The notes under the pieces were generated by a model. It was not told where the DNA came from, ran no database searches, and saw nothing but the letters and a program-made list of their open reading frames with translations. A stretch of 18,277 bases of DNA from CADCWF01 sp903864575 (lineage in GTDB: Bacteria > Chloroflexota > Chloroflexia > Thermomicrobiales > UBA6265), in contig JBEIRG010000035.1 of assembly GCA_040376155.1 (NCBI GenBank), forward strand, positions 1 through 18,277, in the 5' to 3' direction. The translations under genes were made by a program, and so were the position numbers. The first letter of the stretch is position 1. Each line of letters opens with the position of its first letter. This document shows, piece by piece, positions 6,792-14,790 of this stretch.

Positions 6792-7625
6792 ATGCGGACC
6801 GGATTCCATCCCCTCGTCCAGGCCGCGATCGTCGCGATCCTCTCTATCGTCGCGGTCATCGCCCTCTACCCCATTGCCTTCATGTTTCTCAGCGCCTTCA
6901 AGACCTCGCTGGAATACATGACCAACCCGGTCGGCCTGCCCTCGGGATTCGAGTACATCGAGAACTTCCAGGCGATGATCTACCGCTTCGACGTGCCGCG
7001 CCTTTTCGCGAACACCGTCTGGTACATCCTGCTCGCCTCGCTCCTTTCCCACGCGGTCTCCATCCCGGCCTCGTTCGCCTTCGCCAAGATGACCTTTCCC
7101 TTCCGCGCCTCGCTGCGCACGGCAATGATCGCCACCATGATCGTCCCGGCGATCACCCTGCTTGTGCCAAGCTACGTGACGATGGCGGGCTGGGGCATCG
7201 TCAACAGTTACTGGGCGGTCGTGCTGATCTGGGCGGCAATGGCCGTTCCCGGCAACATCTTCCTCCTCAGTTCACTGATGCGCGCCATCCCCGGCGAAGT
7301 GCTGGAGGCTGCCCGTGTCGACGGCGCGAACTACCTCGAAATCCTGCTGCGCATCGCCCTGCCACTCAGCATGCCGGGGTTGCTGACGATCACCATCTTC
7401 AACGTCACCGCCTGGTGGAATGATCTGCTCATCCCGCTGGTCTTCCTCCAGTCGGACGAGAACAAGACGGTGACCGTGGCCGCCGCGACCATCGTCGGCC
7501 GCTTCAGCATGGACACGCCCCTGCTGCTCACCGGCCTGCTCTTCGCCTGCGTGCCGCCGATCCTCGTCTACATCTTCCTGCAGGGATACATCCGGCGCGG
7601 GTTGGTGATCGGGGCGCTGAAGTAG
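6792..7625 (+). CDS. CUT1 sugar ABC transporter permease, MalG/UgpE type
   Basis: This 277-residue partner permease matches the usual MalG-type length. Hydrophobic segments lie near residues 10-34, 72-98, 110-130, 138-160, 187-206 and 242-264. The EAA loop is EAARVDGA (172-179) followed by the conserved IALPLSMPG. It ends in the positively charged GYIRRGLVIGALK typical of the family C-terminus. GAGGGGAG overlapping the previous stop supplies the ribosome binding site. No ATPase gene follows. CUT1 systems often share a distant MsiK/UgpC-type ATPase, so this one probably does too. The gene is convergent with the GH4 gene, 16 bases away. Confidence 0.92.
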   Translation: MRTGFHPLVQAAIVAILSIVAVIALYPIAFMFLSAFKTSLEYMTNPVGLPSGFEYIENFQAMIYRFDVPRLFANTVWYILLASLLSHAVSIPASFAFAKMTFPFRASLRTAMIATMIVPAITLLVPSYVTMAGWGIVNSYWAVVLIWAAMAVPGNIFLLSSLMRAIPGEVLEAARVDGANYLEILLRIALPLSMPGLLTITIFNVTAWWNDLLIPLVFLQSDENKTVTVAAATIVGRFSMDTPLLLTGLLFACVPPILVYIFLQGYIRRGLVIGALK

Positions 7626-7641
7626 CCCGTCCGGCCCGCGA

Positions 7642-8988
7642 TCAGGCGTACCACTCCCGCAGCTCGCCGTGATCCGGCATCGCGAAGACGCGCTCCAGCA
7701 GCGCCTGCGCCTGCTCCACCGACCGGGTCCACGGGTCCATCTGGACCAGTTCCAGCAAGCGCTCGCGGCTGCCCTCGCGCCACGCGGCGAGTTCCGTCTC
7801 CACTGTCGCCACCCGGTCGCGCAGGATATGCGCGATGACCGGCGCGGGCAGCGGTTGCGTGCGGATGCCCTCCACACCCCGCTTGCTGACGAGCGCGGGA
7901 ATCTCCACCGCGAAATCGCGCGGCACGCCCGGCACGAAGTCGCCCGTATTGGCGATATTCACGATCAGCACGCGCGGCACGTCGCAGGCGATGGACTCGA
8001 TCAGCGGAACCATCACCTCCCCGGACATCTCCGGCGGGAAGATGTCGGAGACGCGGCTGGATGGATCGGACGATACCCGCTCGATCGCGGCCACGTCCTC
8101 CTCGCCATGCCGGAAGTACCACTCCCACCAGGCGGCCGGGTCCTCGTTCCATCGCGCCTCGGTGGCGGCATCGACGTGGTACCACCACGGCCACGAGCCC
8201 CCGCCCGGCGTGCAGGTGTCACCGATCGGGAAGACGCCGAAGCGGCGATAGAGATCGACCGCCTGCGGACCCATGTAGTCGCTCTTCGGCGCGGTCTTCC
8301 AGAACTCCGCCGACTCGGTCTCGATCCACCGGTCGAGCATGGGAAAGACGTCCTCGCCGTTGTGATAGGCGTGGGTGAGGAACACGGTGTGGTTGACCCC
8401 GGGGATCTCGTAGGTCAGCCCCTCGCGGGACAGCCCCAGCGCGTCCGCAAGGCGGTACACCCCGGCGAAGCCGTGACAGAGCCCGACCATCTTCACCTGT
8501 GGGTAGCGACGTGACAGTTCGGTGACGCCCGCCAGCACCGGATTGGCCACCTGCAGGTACCACGCGTCCGGGCAGACCTCCAGCAGATCGCGCACGACCT
8601 CCTCGAAGAAGCGCAATTGGTAGGCGTTCAGCCAGAACGGCTCGTCGTGCATGATGTTCAGGCTGCCGCCGTAGCGGTACCCGAGCTCCTGCGCGATGGC
8701 CCAGCCGTCCCGCAGCCGCTGCCACCCGGTGACGAGCGCGGTGTTGATGACGAAATCGGCCCCCGTCATGCAGGTGCGGCGGTCGGTCGTTTGCTCGACG
8801 GTCAGATCCATCCCGACTTCCGCCGCATAGCGCCGGCAGAGGGTAGCGATGGCGTCGAGGCGCGACTGGTCGATGTCCATCAGGCTAACCGTCGCGCCCG
8901 AGAGCTTCGGCGTCAGACAGAGATCGCGCACGAGACTGAGGGAAAAGACCGCGCTGCCCGCGCCGATGATGGCAATCTTCGGTGCCAT
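7642..8988 (-). CDS. GH4 NAD- and metal-dependent glycosidase (uronidase-like)
   Basis: At 448 residues it has normal GH4 length. The N-terminal dinucleotide-binding motif is IIGAGSAVFSLSLV (7-20), and acidic MDID (37-40) binds the NAD ribose. The metal-site Cys171-His172 lies in GLCHGFAG, NP at 149-150 is present, and VNH with His200 corresponds to the second metal ligand of the family. GH4 enzymes cleave glycosides by NAD-mediated oxidation and elimination, not by acid hydrolysis. As I recall the family motif scheme, CHG marks alpha-glucuronidase/galacturonidase-type members, CHS alpha-galactosidases, and CN-P or CD-P phosphoglycosidases, so a non-phosphorylated uronide is favoured. GGGAG precedes the ATG by 6 bases. 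The gene is divergent from the SDR and convergent with the permeases. Confidence 0.9.
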   Translation of the reverse strand: MAPKIAIIGAGSAVFSLSLVRDLCLTPKLSGATVSLMDIDQSRLDAIATLCRRYAAEVGMDLTVEQTTDRRTCMTGADFVINTALVTGWQRLRDGWAIAQELGYRYGGSLNIMHDEPFWLNAYQLRFFEEVVRDLLEVCPDAWYLQVANPVLAGVTELSRRYPQVKMVGLCHGFAGVYRLADALGLSREGLTYEIPGVNHTVFLTHAYHNGEDVFPMLDRWIETESAEFWKTAPKSDYMGPQAVDLYRRFGVFPIGDTCTPGGGSWPWWYHVDAATEARWNEDPAAWWEWYFRHGEEDVAAIERVSSDPSSRVSDIFPPEMSGEVMVPLIESIACDVPRVLIVNIANTGDFVPGVPRDFAVEIPALVSKRGVEGIRTQPLPAPVIAHILRDRVATVETELAAWREGSRERLLELVQMDPWTRSVEQAQALLERVFAMPDHGELREWYA

Positions 8989-9112
8989 GCGATACTCCCG
9001 CCGCTTCGAGGTAGACGACAGCGCCGCTCGCAGAACCGGAGCGCGCCCCTATGCCGGGATTGTCGCCGGATTCGGGCATTCCGCAACCGCGCGGCGTGGC
9101 AGGGAGGATTTC

Positions 9113-9877
9113 ATGCGGCTCGACGGAACAACCGCCATCATCACCGGCGCGGCCTCCGGCATCGGCGCAGGAACCGCCGAGGTCTTCGCCGAACTCGGCG
9201 CGAACCTCGTGCTGGTCGACCGCGACGATGCGGGGCTGGAATCGGTCGCCGCCGCCCTCCGCGGCGTCGGCGCGCGGGTCGAAACCTGCGCCGGGGATGT
9301 CGCCCTGAAGGCGACCGCCGACCGCGCCGTCCAGACCGGTCTGGCCGCCTTCGGCCAGATCGACGCCCTCTTCAACAACGCAGGCGTCATGTATAGCGGC
9401 GACTTCACCGAATGGGACGAAACCCGCTGGGACGGGCTGATGGACGTCAACCTGCGCGGCATCTACCTGATGTGCCATGCGGTGATCCCGCACATGCTCG
9501 CGCGGGGCACGGGCTCCATCGTCAGCACCTCCTCGGTCATGGCGTTCCTGACCGAGCCGGGATACGAGGCCTACACCACCTCGAAGGCGGGCATCGTCGG
9601 ACTGACGAAGGCGCTGGCCGTTTCCTACACCGCGCGCGGCCTGCGGATCAACTGCATCCAGCCCGGCTGGATCGACACCCCGATGAACCAGCGACTGGCC
9701 GAGGAACTGGGCGGCGTCGAATTCCTCACCCCGCTCATCGTCCGCCAGCAGCCGCTGCCCCGGATGATCACCCCGCGCGAGGTCGGCAACCTCGTCGCCT
9801 TCCTCTGCTCCGATCTCTCGGTCGCCATAAGCGGCGCAATGATCCCCATCGACGGCGCGGCGACCGCGGCAATCTGA
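9113..9877 (+). CDS. Classical short-chain dehydrogenase/reductase (SDR)
   Basis: The 254-residue length is typical of classical SDRs. It has the cofactor motif TGAASGIG (11-18), Asp36 after the second strand (NAD preference), NNAG (88-91), Asn113, Ser140/141 and the catalytic YxxxK as Tyr154/Lys158 in YTTSK. RINCIQPGWIDTP (178-190) and the C-terminal ISGAMIPIDGA are family hallmarks. GGGAGG 5 bases before ATG 9113 fixes the start, although the frame is open for 88 codons further upstream across the GH4 promoter. It shares a 124-bp divergent promoter region with the GH4 glycosidase, so joint control and action on the released sugar or its 3-keto form is likely but not proven. No clear promoter was recognised there. 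Confidence 0.92.
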   Translation: MRLDGTTAIITGAASGIGAGTAEVFAELGANLVLVDRDDAGLESVAAALRGVGARVETCAGDVALKATADRAVQTGLAAFGQIDALFNNAGVMYSGDFTEWDETRWDGLMDVNLRGIYLMCHAVIPHMLARGTGSIVSTSSVMAFLTEPGYEAYTTSKAGIVGLTKALAVSYTARGLRINCIQPGWIDTPMNQRLAEELGGVEFLTPLIVRQQPLPRMITPREVGNLVAFLCSDLSVAISGAMIPIDGAATAAI

Positions 9878-9898
9878 CCGCCCGGGCCGGGCGGTCAG
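9874..9898. terminator. Bidirectional hairpin holding both convergent stop codons
   Basis: CTGACCGCCC (9874-9883) and GGGCGGTCAG (9889-9898) form a perfect 10-bp stem with a 5-base loop. The TGA of the SDR (9875-9877) and the TGA of the ABC exporter (read on minus, 9897-9895) lie in opposite arms. No T-run follows on either strand, so it is a strong hairpin but not a textbook intrinsic terminator. Confidence 0.6.
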
Positions 9899-12678
9899 TC
9901 CGCGCCATCCCCGGAGAGCGTGGCCAGTTCCGCCATCCGGGACGCCATCAGCCGCTCGAACGAGGCGCGCAACGTCGGAGACCGCCCCAGCGCCGCCTCG
10001 AACGCCTCGCGGGTCAGCACGGCCAGCGATACCGGCGTCAACGCGCGCACCGTGGCCGTCCGGAGCCCGCCCGAGAGGAGCGCGATCTCACCGAAACAGT
10101 CGCCGCCGCCGAGCCGGGCCACCGGATGCTCGGCGCGTCCGGTTCCGACCGTCACCTCGGTCATGCCATCGAGCACGAGATAGAAGGCGTCGGCCTCCTC
10201 GCCCTGCCGCACGATCCCGGTTCCGGCGGGCAACTCGAGCACGGTCATTGCCGCGGAGATTCCGGCGAGGTCAGCATCGTCCAGACCGGCGAAGACCGGG
10301 GCTCGGCGCAGCGCCTCGATCGGCTCGTTGGCGAGCCTGCCGCCGCCGTCGATGGCGTCCCGCTGCCGGTCGTGCAACCGCCGGAACAGCCCGTTCGCGG
10401 CCATGAGTTCGTCGAAGGTCCCCGCCTCCGCAAGTCTGCCCCGGTCGAGCACGAAGATGCGGTCCATCTCCCGGACGGAACTCAGCCGGTGGGTGATGCT
10501 GATGGTGGTCCGGCCACGCGCGGCGGCGCGGATGGTTTCCAGCACCTCCGCCTCGGTCTGGGGATCGAGCGCGCTGGTTGCCTCGTCGAGAATCAGGATA
10601 TCGGGATCCCGCAGGATGGCGCGGGCAATGGCCAGGCGCTGCCGCTGGCCGCCGCTCATGCGGACGCCGCGCTCGCCCAGCACGGTGTCGAACCCGGCGG
10701 GCAGGTCCGCCACGAACGCCGACAGGCGCGCCGCATCGGCGGCGGCGGCGATCTCGGCATCGGTCGCGCCGGGACGGCCGGCGGCGATGTTCTCCCGCAG
10801 CGAGCTGTTGAAGACGAAGGTCTCCTGGAACACGATCCCGATCTGCTCGCGCACGGAGCCCATTGCCAGGCCGCGCAGATCGGCGCCATCGAAGAGCACG
10901 CGGCCCGAGTCCGGATCGTGGAAGCGCAGCAGCAGCCCGACCGTCGTGCTCTTGCCGCACCCGGACTGGCCGACGATGGCCACGTTGGACCCGGCCGGGA
11001 TCGCGAGGCTCAGCCCGTTCAGGATCGGGCGGCCGGGGTCATAGCCGAAGGTCACGTCGTCCAGCACGAGCGCGTCCTGCAGTTGCCCGGCATCCCGCGC
11101 GCCGGGAGCATCGGTAATGCCGAGCGGTTCCTCCAGCACCTCCTCCACCCGGTCGAGCGCGCCCGCCGCCTGCTGCACCTGCTGACCCAGCCCGGAGATC
11201 GCCGCAACCGGAGAGAACAGCGACGGCATCAGGGCGACGAACGCCATCAGCCCGCCGATCGTCAGGTTTCCCTGGATGACGAGCCACCCTCCGACCGCGA
11301 AGATCAGCAACTGCCCCAGCGTCTGCGCCAGCTTGTTGGACGCCTCGTACAGCGAACTGGTGACAATCAGCCGCATCGTCGCCCGGTTCTGTGCCTGCAA
11401 CATGTCGCGGTAGCGGCGGATTGCCGTTCCCTCCTGTCCGAAGGCGCGGGTCATTGCCACCGAGGAAAGGGCCTCCTGCACCATCGAGGCGGCGTCGCCC
11501 CAGAGCCGTTGCACCTGCTGGCTTTCCGCCTCGATCCGCTTGCGCAGCAACAGGTAGCCGATGCTGAAGGCAGGCACGGTGAGCACCGCGACGAGCGCCA
11601 GCATCGGATTCAGGATGAACAGCGTGATCGCCGCGAAGAGCGCCCGCAGCACCAGCACGATCGACGAGGACGCCAGTTGCCAGAGCACGGCCTCGAGGTC
11701 ATCCACGTCCCCCCCCATGCGCTCCATCAGATCCCCGACCGAGGAGCGGGCATGAAAGGCCTGTGGCAGCATCTGCAATTTCGTGAACAGCTTCAGTTTG
11801 AGGTCGATGATGACGCGCTCGTTGATCCACGCGTTGACATAGGTGCGCCGGATGCCCACCACCACGTCGATCGCGAAGAGCGCCAGCATCGCGCCGATCA
11901 CCGTCGCCAGTCCGCGCACATCCTTCCGCGGCAGCACGTCATCGATCAGGTACTTCGTCGCCAGCGGCAGCGCGATGCCGAACGCGATGTCGTAGGCGAC
12001 GTAGACGAACGTTTCGGCCTGCCGCAACCAGTAGGGCCGAAACAATGGGATCAACTGGCCGACCAGCGCCCGGAACACGCTTCGCACATTCGACCGGGAG
12101 ACCTGCTTCAGCCAGTCCTCTTCCAGCGCGCCGAGGGTCATCCGGAAGGCAGCCACTATCGCCTGATCGCGCCGGGCGGGATCGAACTCCGCGATCGCCT
12201 GCGCGACCGCATCTTCGCCGAACTGCCGGATCGCCCACTCGGTGAACGCCGTCGCCGCAAGCGACCAGGCAGCGCGGCGGTCCTCCGGCACCTGCGCCGG
12301 ATCGGCGGTCACGAGCGCGACGGCGGCTCCCCCACGCGCCGCCTCCCTCGCCCAATCCCGGACATCCTCCAGGGAGGGGCCGGCTCCAACCTTCGCCGCG
12401 GCGATTCCGGCCACGCCCTCGACCAGCAGCGCCGCGCCGGTCGCGTCCGGGCCGAATCGATCCCGCACCCAGGCGCGGGTCAGTTGGCCAGCGAATCCGG
12501 GATCCGGCTCGTCCGACACGGTAACCACGATCGCCACGCCAGCGCCGTCAGGCCCCGGCGCCGCTGCCGGTTCGGCGAGGAGCAGATCGATCCGGATAGG
12601 GACACCATCGCCGCGCCGGCCGAGCACCCGCTCCGTTTCGCGCAGGATGGCATCGGCGAGATCCCGGATAGCCTCCAT
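9895..12678 (-). CDS. ABC exporter with C-terminal cyclic-nucleotide-binding domain
   Basis: The protein has 927 residues from ATG 12678; the frame is open to 12822, the site before this ATG is weak, and 12771 is an alternative. Residues 1-195 form an unusual N-terminal domain (see findings). Residues about 215-500 are a type IV exporter membrane domain with about six hydrophobic spans. Residues about 535-770 are a complete nucleotide-binding domain: Walker A GQSGCGKST (570-578), Q-loop Gln618, signature MSGGQ (674-678), Walker B ILILDEA (694-700) and His730. Residues about 784-923 are a CAP-like cyclic-nucleotide-binding domain whose phosphate cassette, FGEIALLSGGLRTATV (862-877), keeps the Glu and Arg that bind cyclic AMP or GMP. 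It would work as a homodimer in the inner membrane, exporting an unknown substrate (lipid, peptide or drug), possibly gated by cyclic nucleotide. A nearby cyclase supports that. Confidence 0.9.
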   Translation of the reverse strand: MEAIRDLADAILRETERVLGRRGDGVPIRIDLLLAEPAAAPGPDGAGVAIVVTVSDEPDPGFAGQLTRAWVRDRFGPDATGAALLVEGVAGIAAAKVGAGPSLEDVRDWAREAARGGAAVALVTADPAQVPEDRRAAWSLAATAFTEWAIRQFGEDAVAQAIAEFDPARRDQAIVAAFRMTLGALEEDWLKQVSRSNVRSVFRALVGQLIPLFRPYWLRQAETFVYVAYDIAFGIALPLATKYLIDDVLPRKDVRGLATVIGAMLALFAIDVVVGIRRTYVNAWINERVIIDLKLKLFTKLQMLPQAFHARSSVGDLMERMGGDVDDLEAVLWQLASSSIVLVLRALFAAITLFILNPMLALVAVLTVPAFSIGYLLLRKRIEAESQQVQRLWGDAASMVQEALSSVAMTRAFGQEGTAIRRYRDMLQAQNRATMRLIVTSSLYEASNKLAQTLGQLLIFAVGGWLVIQGNLTIGGLMAFVALMPSLFSPVAAISGLGQQVQQAAGALDRVEEVLEEPLGITDAPGARDAGQLQDALVLDDVTFGYDPGRPILNGLSLAIPAGSNVAIVGQSGCGKSTTVGLLLRFHDPDSGRVLFDGADLRGLAMGSVREQIGIVFQETFVFNSSLRENIAAGRPGATDAEIAAAADAARLSAFVADLPAGFDTVLGERGVRMSGGQRQRLAIARAILRDPDILILDEATSALDPQTEAEVLETIRAAARGRTTISITHRLSSVREMDRIFVLDRGRLAEAGTFDELMAANGLFRRLHDRQRDAIDGGGRLANEPIEALRRAPVFAGLDDADLAGISAAMTVLELPAGTGIVRQGEEADAFYLVLDGMTEVTVGTGRAEHPVARLGGGDCFGEIALLSGGLRTATVRALTPVSLAVLTREAFEAALGRSPTLRASFERLMASRMAELATLSGDGAD

Positions 12679-12750
12679 CCGGCCACGCAGGGCCGGAGTG
12701 GCGGCGCGGTAAACGCGTCCCGGCCGATTCCGCGTCCGAGGCTGGCCGTC

Positions 12751-12765
12751 TGCATGGCCGATGCA
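12751..12765. repeat. Short palindrome in the divergent promoter region
   Basis: TGCAT (12751-12755) and ATGCA (12761-12765) flank GGCCG in the 234-bp gap between the ABC exporter and the exported propeller protein. It is operator-like in size, but only five bases per arm. No recognisable promoter was assigned in this gap. Confidence 0.25.
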
Positions 12766-12912
12766 TGTCATACCCGATGAATGCGACCCGGCGAGCAGGC
12801 GCTCGTCGTCGCGCGACCGCACCGGAGCGATCCCTGCAATTGGGTGATAACGCCTCCGTCATCGGATTCGGGTGCGGGTCCGGCCAATCGGCCAGCCTGG
12901 GAGGCGGAAGCG

Positions 12913-14781
12913 ATGAGTACCACACGCATCGATGTTGGCGCTGGGCTCCAGGCGACGGCTACCTCCGGCACGTCATGGCAAATGACCCGCAGGCAACTCG
13001 CGGCCGCGACAGGTGTGGCGCTGCTCTTCCGGATCGAACTGGCCAGCGCGGCGCCTGGCACCGAAGTTTCAGTCAAGCCGATCCGGCGCTCGTCGGCGGT
13101 CGTCCGCAGCGCGCTCAGCACAAGCGCCACGTTCGAGATCACCACAAGCTCCCCGAGCATCGCATCGATCGCGGTCTCCCCCGCCCCCTCGGACCCGCTG
13201 CCGAAGCCCTCGGGACCGGCCACCCAGCACCGCATTACCGTCACCGGTCTCAATCCCCAGACCCCCTACGATTTTGCGATCACCACGCGCCCGGCTGGAG
13301 GGAAACGGTCCGTGACGACACGTGGCGCAGGGGGCGACCCGGTGGATCCGGTCGATCCCGGCGATCCCGGCGAACCGGTCGACCTGCCCAGGAGCAATCT
13401 TTCCGGCGGAATGGTCTCGGCGCCTCCCGGCAACGGCTCGATGACCGTTTCCGTCGTCGAGCCGCCCATCGTGTCCACCATCGGTTCGCGCGCGGGCATC
13501 CGCTGGAAGACCAACATCCTCACTAATGGCCGCATCGAGGTCTGGCCCTACGGCGAGGAAGGCGAGGAGCGCGCGCTCCTCACCGAGCAATGGTTCGAGA
13601 CGTCGACCACCGAAGGCAGCTACGTCATCGAGACCGCCAACACCGACCATCGCATCTGCATGGACGGCCGCAAGGGCGGGAAGAAGTACGGCTTCAACAT
13701 CGGCTGCGCGGCTGGAAGCAACGAGGTCAACTGGGGCGAACGCTGGTTCCGGCAGGCGAAGCGCCCTCCCTCCGGCATGCTCCCGTACCGCCCCGGAACC
13801 CGAGCCTCCCTGCCAGAACGCGTAGCGGGCCTGCTCGCGCTCCCCGGTGGCCGCCTGCTGACGTTTTCGGAATCGGGAGCACTGGCCACGCTCGACACCA
13901 CCCGCGGCTACCGGCAGGTCGCGGCGTGGAATGCAGGGTTCCCGGTCACGGCAGCCGCCGTCGATTCCGCGGGCCGCATCTATCTGGCGCTCACCGACCG
14001 GCGCACGCAAATCTGGGGATGCCGCTGCTCCCATGCGCTCGTCGAGGTCCTCGCGCCGGACGCCCAGTCGCCCACCGGCTACGCGCAAACGGCGAGACTC
14101 GGCGAACCCGGCGGCGTCGAGATGCCCGGCGAGCCGACCGCGATCTCCCTCGACTCCTCCGGCAACCTGCACGTCGCGGTAATGCAGTCATCGGGGATGG
14201 CCACGGACACGCTCGTCTACCTGTTCCTCGCCGATTCCACCGCGCCAGACGGCTTCGCCTACTCCGGACCGTTCTCCATCACCGACGTCCTTGCCATGGC
14301 AGCCGGACCGAATGGCACGATGTACTTCCAGAGCGGCACGCGCTCGGTAATCGCGGCGGTTGGCGGCCTTCTGGCCCCGCCGGACTCCCCGGTCACCGAA
14401 TGGACGGGCTCATCGCTTGGCGGCGGTTCGTGGATTCTTGCCGCAGGCATCTGCGGGAGTTCCTCCGGGTCCTTCTTCGTCCTCGACGGATGCCTCGGCG
14501 GCGCCCAGGAGATCCGGACCAACGACCTCGGCGCATTCCGCATGTTCGCCGTCTGGCAGACGCGCGGCGCTGGCCGGCCAAAAGTAGAACAACCCGTGGC
14601 CATCACCTCGGCGGACGACGGTTCGGTCTACGTGCTGGACGCCCGCGCCCGCAATGGGCGCCCCGCCGTGGTCCAGTTCCTGCCGAACCCTGCGACGCCG
14701 ACCGCCGCGGGCCGTTGGGTCCCGCAGCCAGCGGTGTCCGGCATCCGCGCCCGCACGGCCCCCCGATCGCGCGGGGCCTGA
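12913..14781 (+). CDS. Tat-exported Fn3-like/beta-propeller protein of unknown function
   Basis: The protein has 622 residues. GGGAGG 8 bases before ATG 12913 sets the start; a twin-arginine motif, MTRRQLAAATG (24-34), a short hydrophobic core and a likely cut at ASA (44-46) follow an unusually long n-region. Two Fn3-like beta segments are inferred at about 52-138 (ending GLNPQTPYDFAI) and 167-282 (WKTNILTNGRIEV), joined by a Gly-Asp-Pro-Val linker (141-157). From about 303 to the end there are about five propeller-type repeats with the pattern AxxxxGxxY or AxxxxGxLH (for example AVDSAGRIYLAL, SLDSSGNLHVAV, AGPNGTMYFQSG, TSADDGSVYVLD), as in NHL/SMP-30-like propellers. Six cysteines (249, 265, 370, 372, 514, 527) lie in the exported part. 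There is no clear catalytic motif. Binding of a ligand or surface is the likely role. Confidence 0.8.
   Translation: MSTTRIDVGAGLQATATSGTSWQMTRRQLAAATGVALLFRIELASAAPGTEVSVKPIRRSSAVVRSALSTSATFEITTSSPSIASIAVSPAPSDPLPKPSGPATQHRITVTGLNPQTPYDFAITTRPAGGKRSVTTRGAGGDPVDPVDPGDPGEPVDLPRSNLSGGMVSAPPGNGSMTVSVVEPPIVSTIGSRAGIRWKTNILTNGRIEVWPYGEEGEERALLTEQWFETSTTEGSYVIETANTDHRICMDGRKGGKKYGFNIGCAAGSNEVNWGERWFRQAKRPPSGMLPYRPGTRASLPERVAGLLALPGGRLLTFSESGALATLDTTRGYRQVAAWNAGFPVTAAAVDSAGRIYLALTDRRTQIWGCRCSHALVEVLAPDAQSPTGYAQTARLGEPGGVEMPGEPTAISLDSSGNLHVAVMQSSGMATDTLVYLFLADSTAPDGFAYSGPFSITDVLAMAAGPNGTMYFQSGTRSVIAAVGGLLAPPDSPVTEWTGSSLGGGSWILAAGICGSSSGSFFVLDGCLGGAQEIRTNDLGAFRMFAVWQTRGAGRPKVEQPVAITSADDGSVYVLDARARNGRPAVVQFLPNPATPTAAGRWVPQPAVSGIRARTAPRSRGA
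13333..13383 (+). repeat. Low-complexity Asp-Pro linker repeat
   Basis: Short tandem codons encode a GDPVDPVDPGDPGEPVD linker between two predicted beta domains. Such acidic proline linkers are common between extracellular modules and may vary in copy number between strains. Confidence 0.6.
14757..14778. terminator. GC hairpin at the convergent gene ends
   Basis: GGCCCC (14757-14762) pairs with GGGGCC (14773-14778) around a 10-base loop just before the TGA of the propeller gene. A second possible stem, GGGCC/GGCCC (14787-14791, 14796-14800), covers the stop codon of the cyclase gene. The two genes are only 9 bases apart. There is no T-run, so termination here is a guess from position and structure. 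Confidence 0.35.
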
Positions 14782-14790
14782 GGCGCGGGC

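Noticed and set aside
7626..7641. Terminator between the second permease and the GH4 gene
   Set aside because: Only 16 bases separate the stop codons, and I found no stable stem or T-run there.
8849..9112. 88-codon N-terminal extension of the SDR
   Set aside because: It overlaps the GH4 5' end on the opposite strand. The strong GGGAGG site and the canonical SDR start both point to ATG 9113.
9412..12780. Plus-strand open frame of 1,122 codons
   Set aside because: It lies over the SDR 3' part and antisense to the ABC exporter, with Arg/His/Gln/Pro-rich composition and no motifs.
13279..13383. Tandem GATCC-like repeats as a possible CRISPR or VNTR
   Set aside because: The short repeats are in frame and simply encode the Asp-Pro linker. 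There are no spacers of uniform length.
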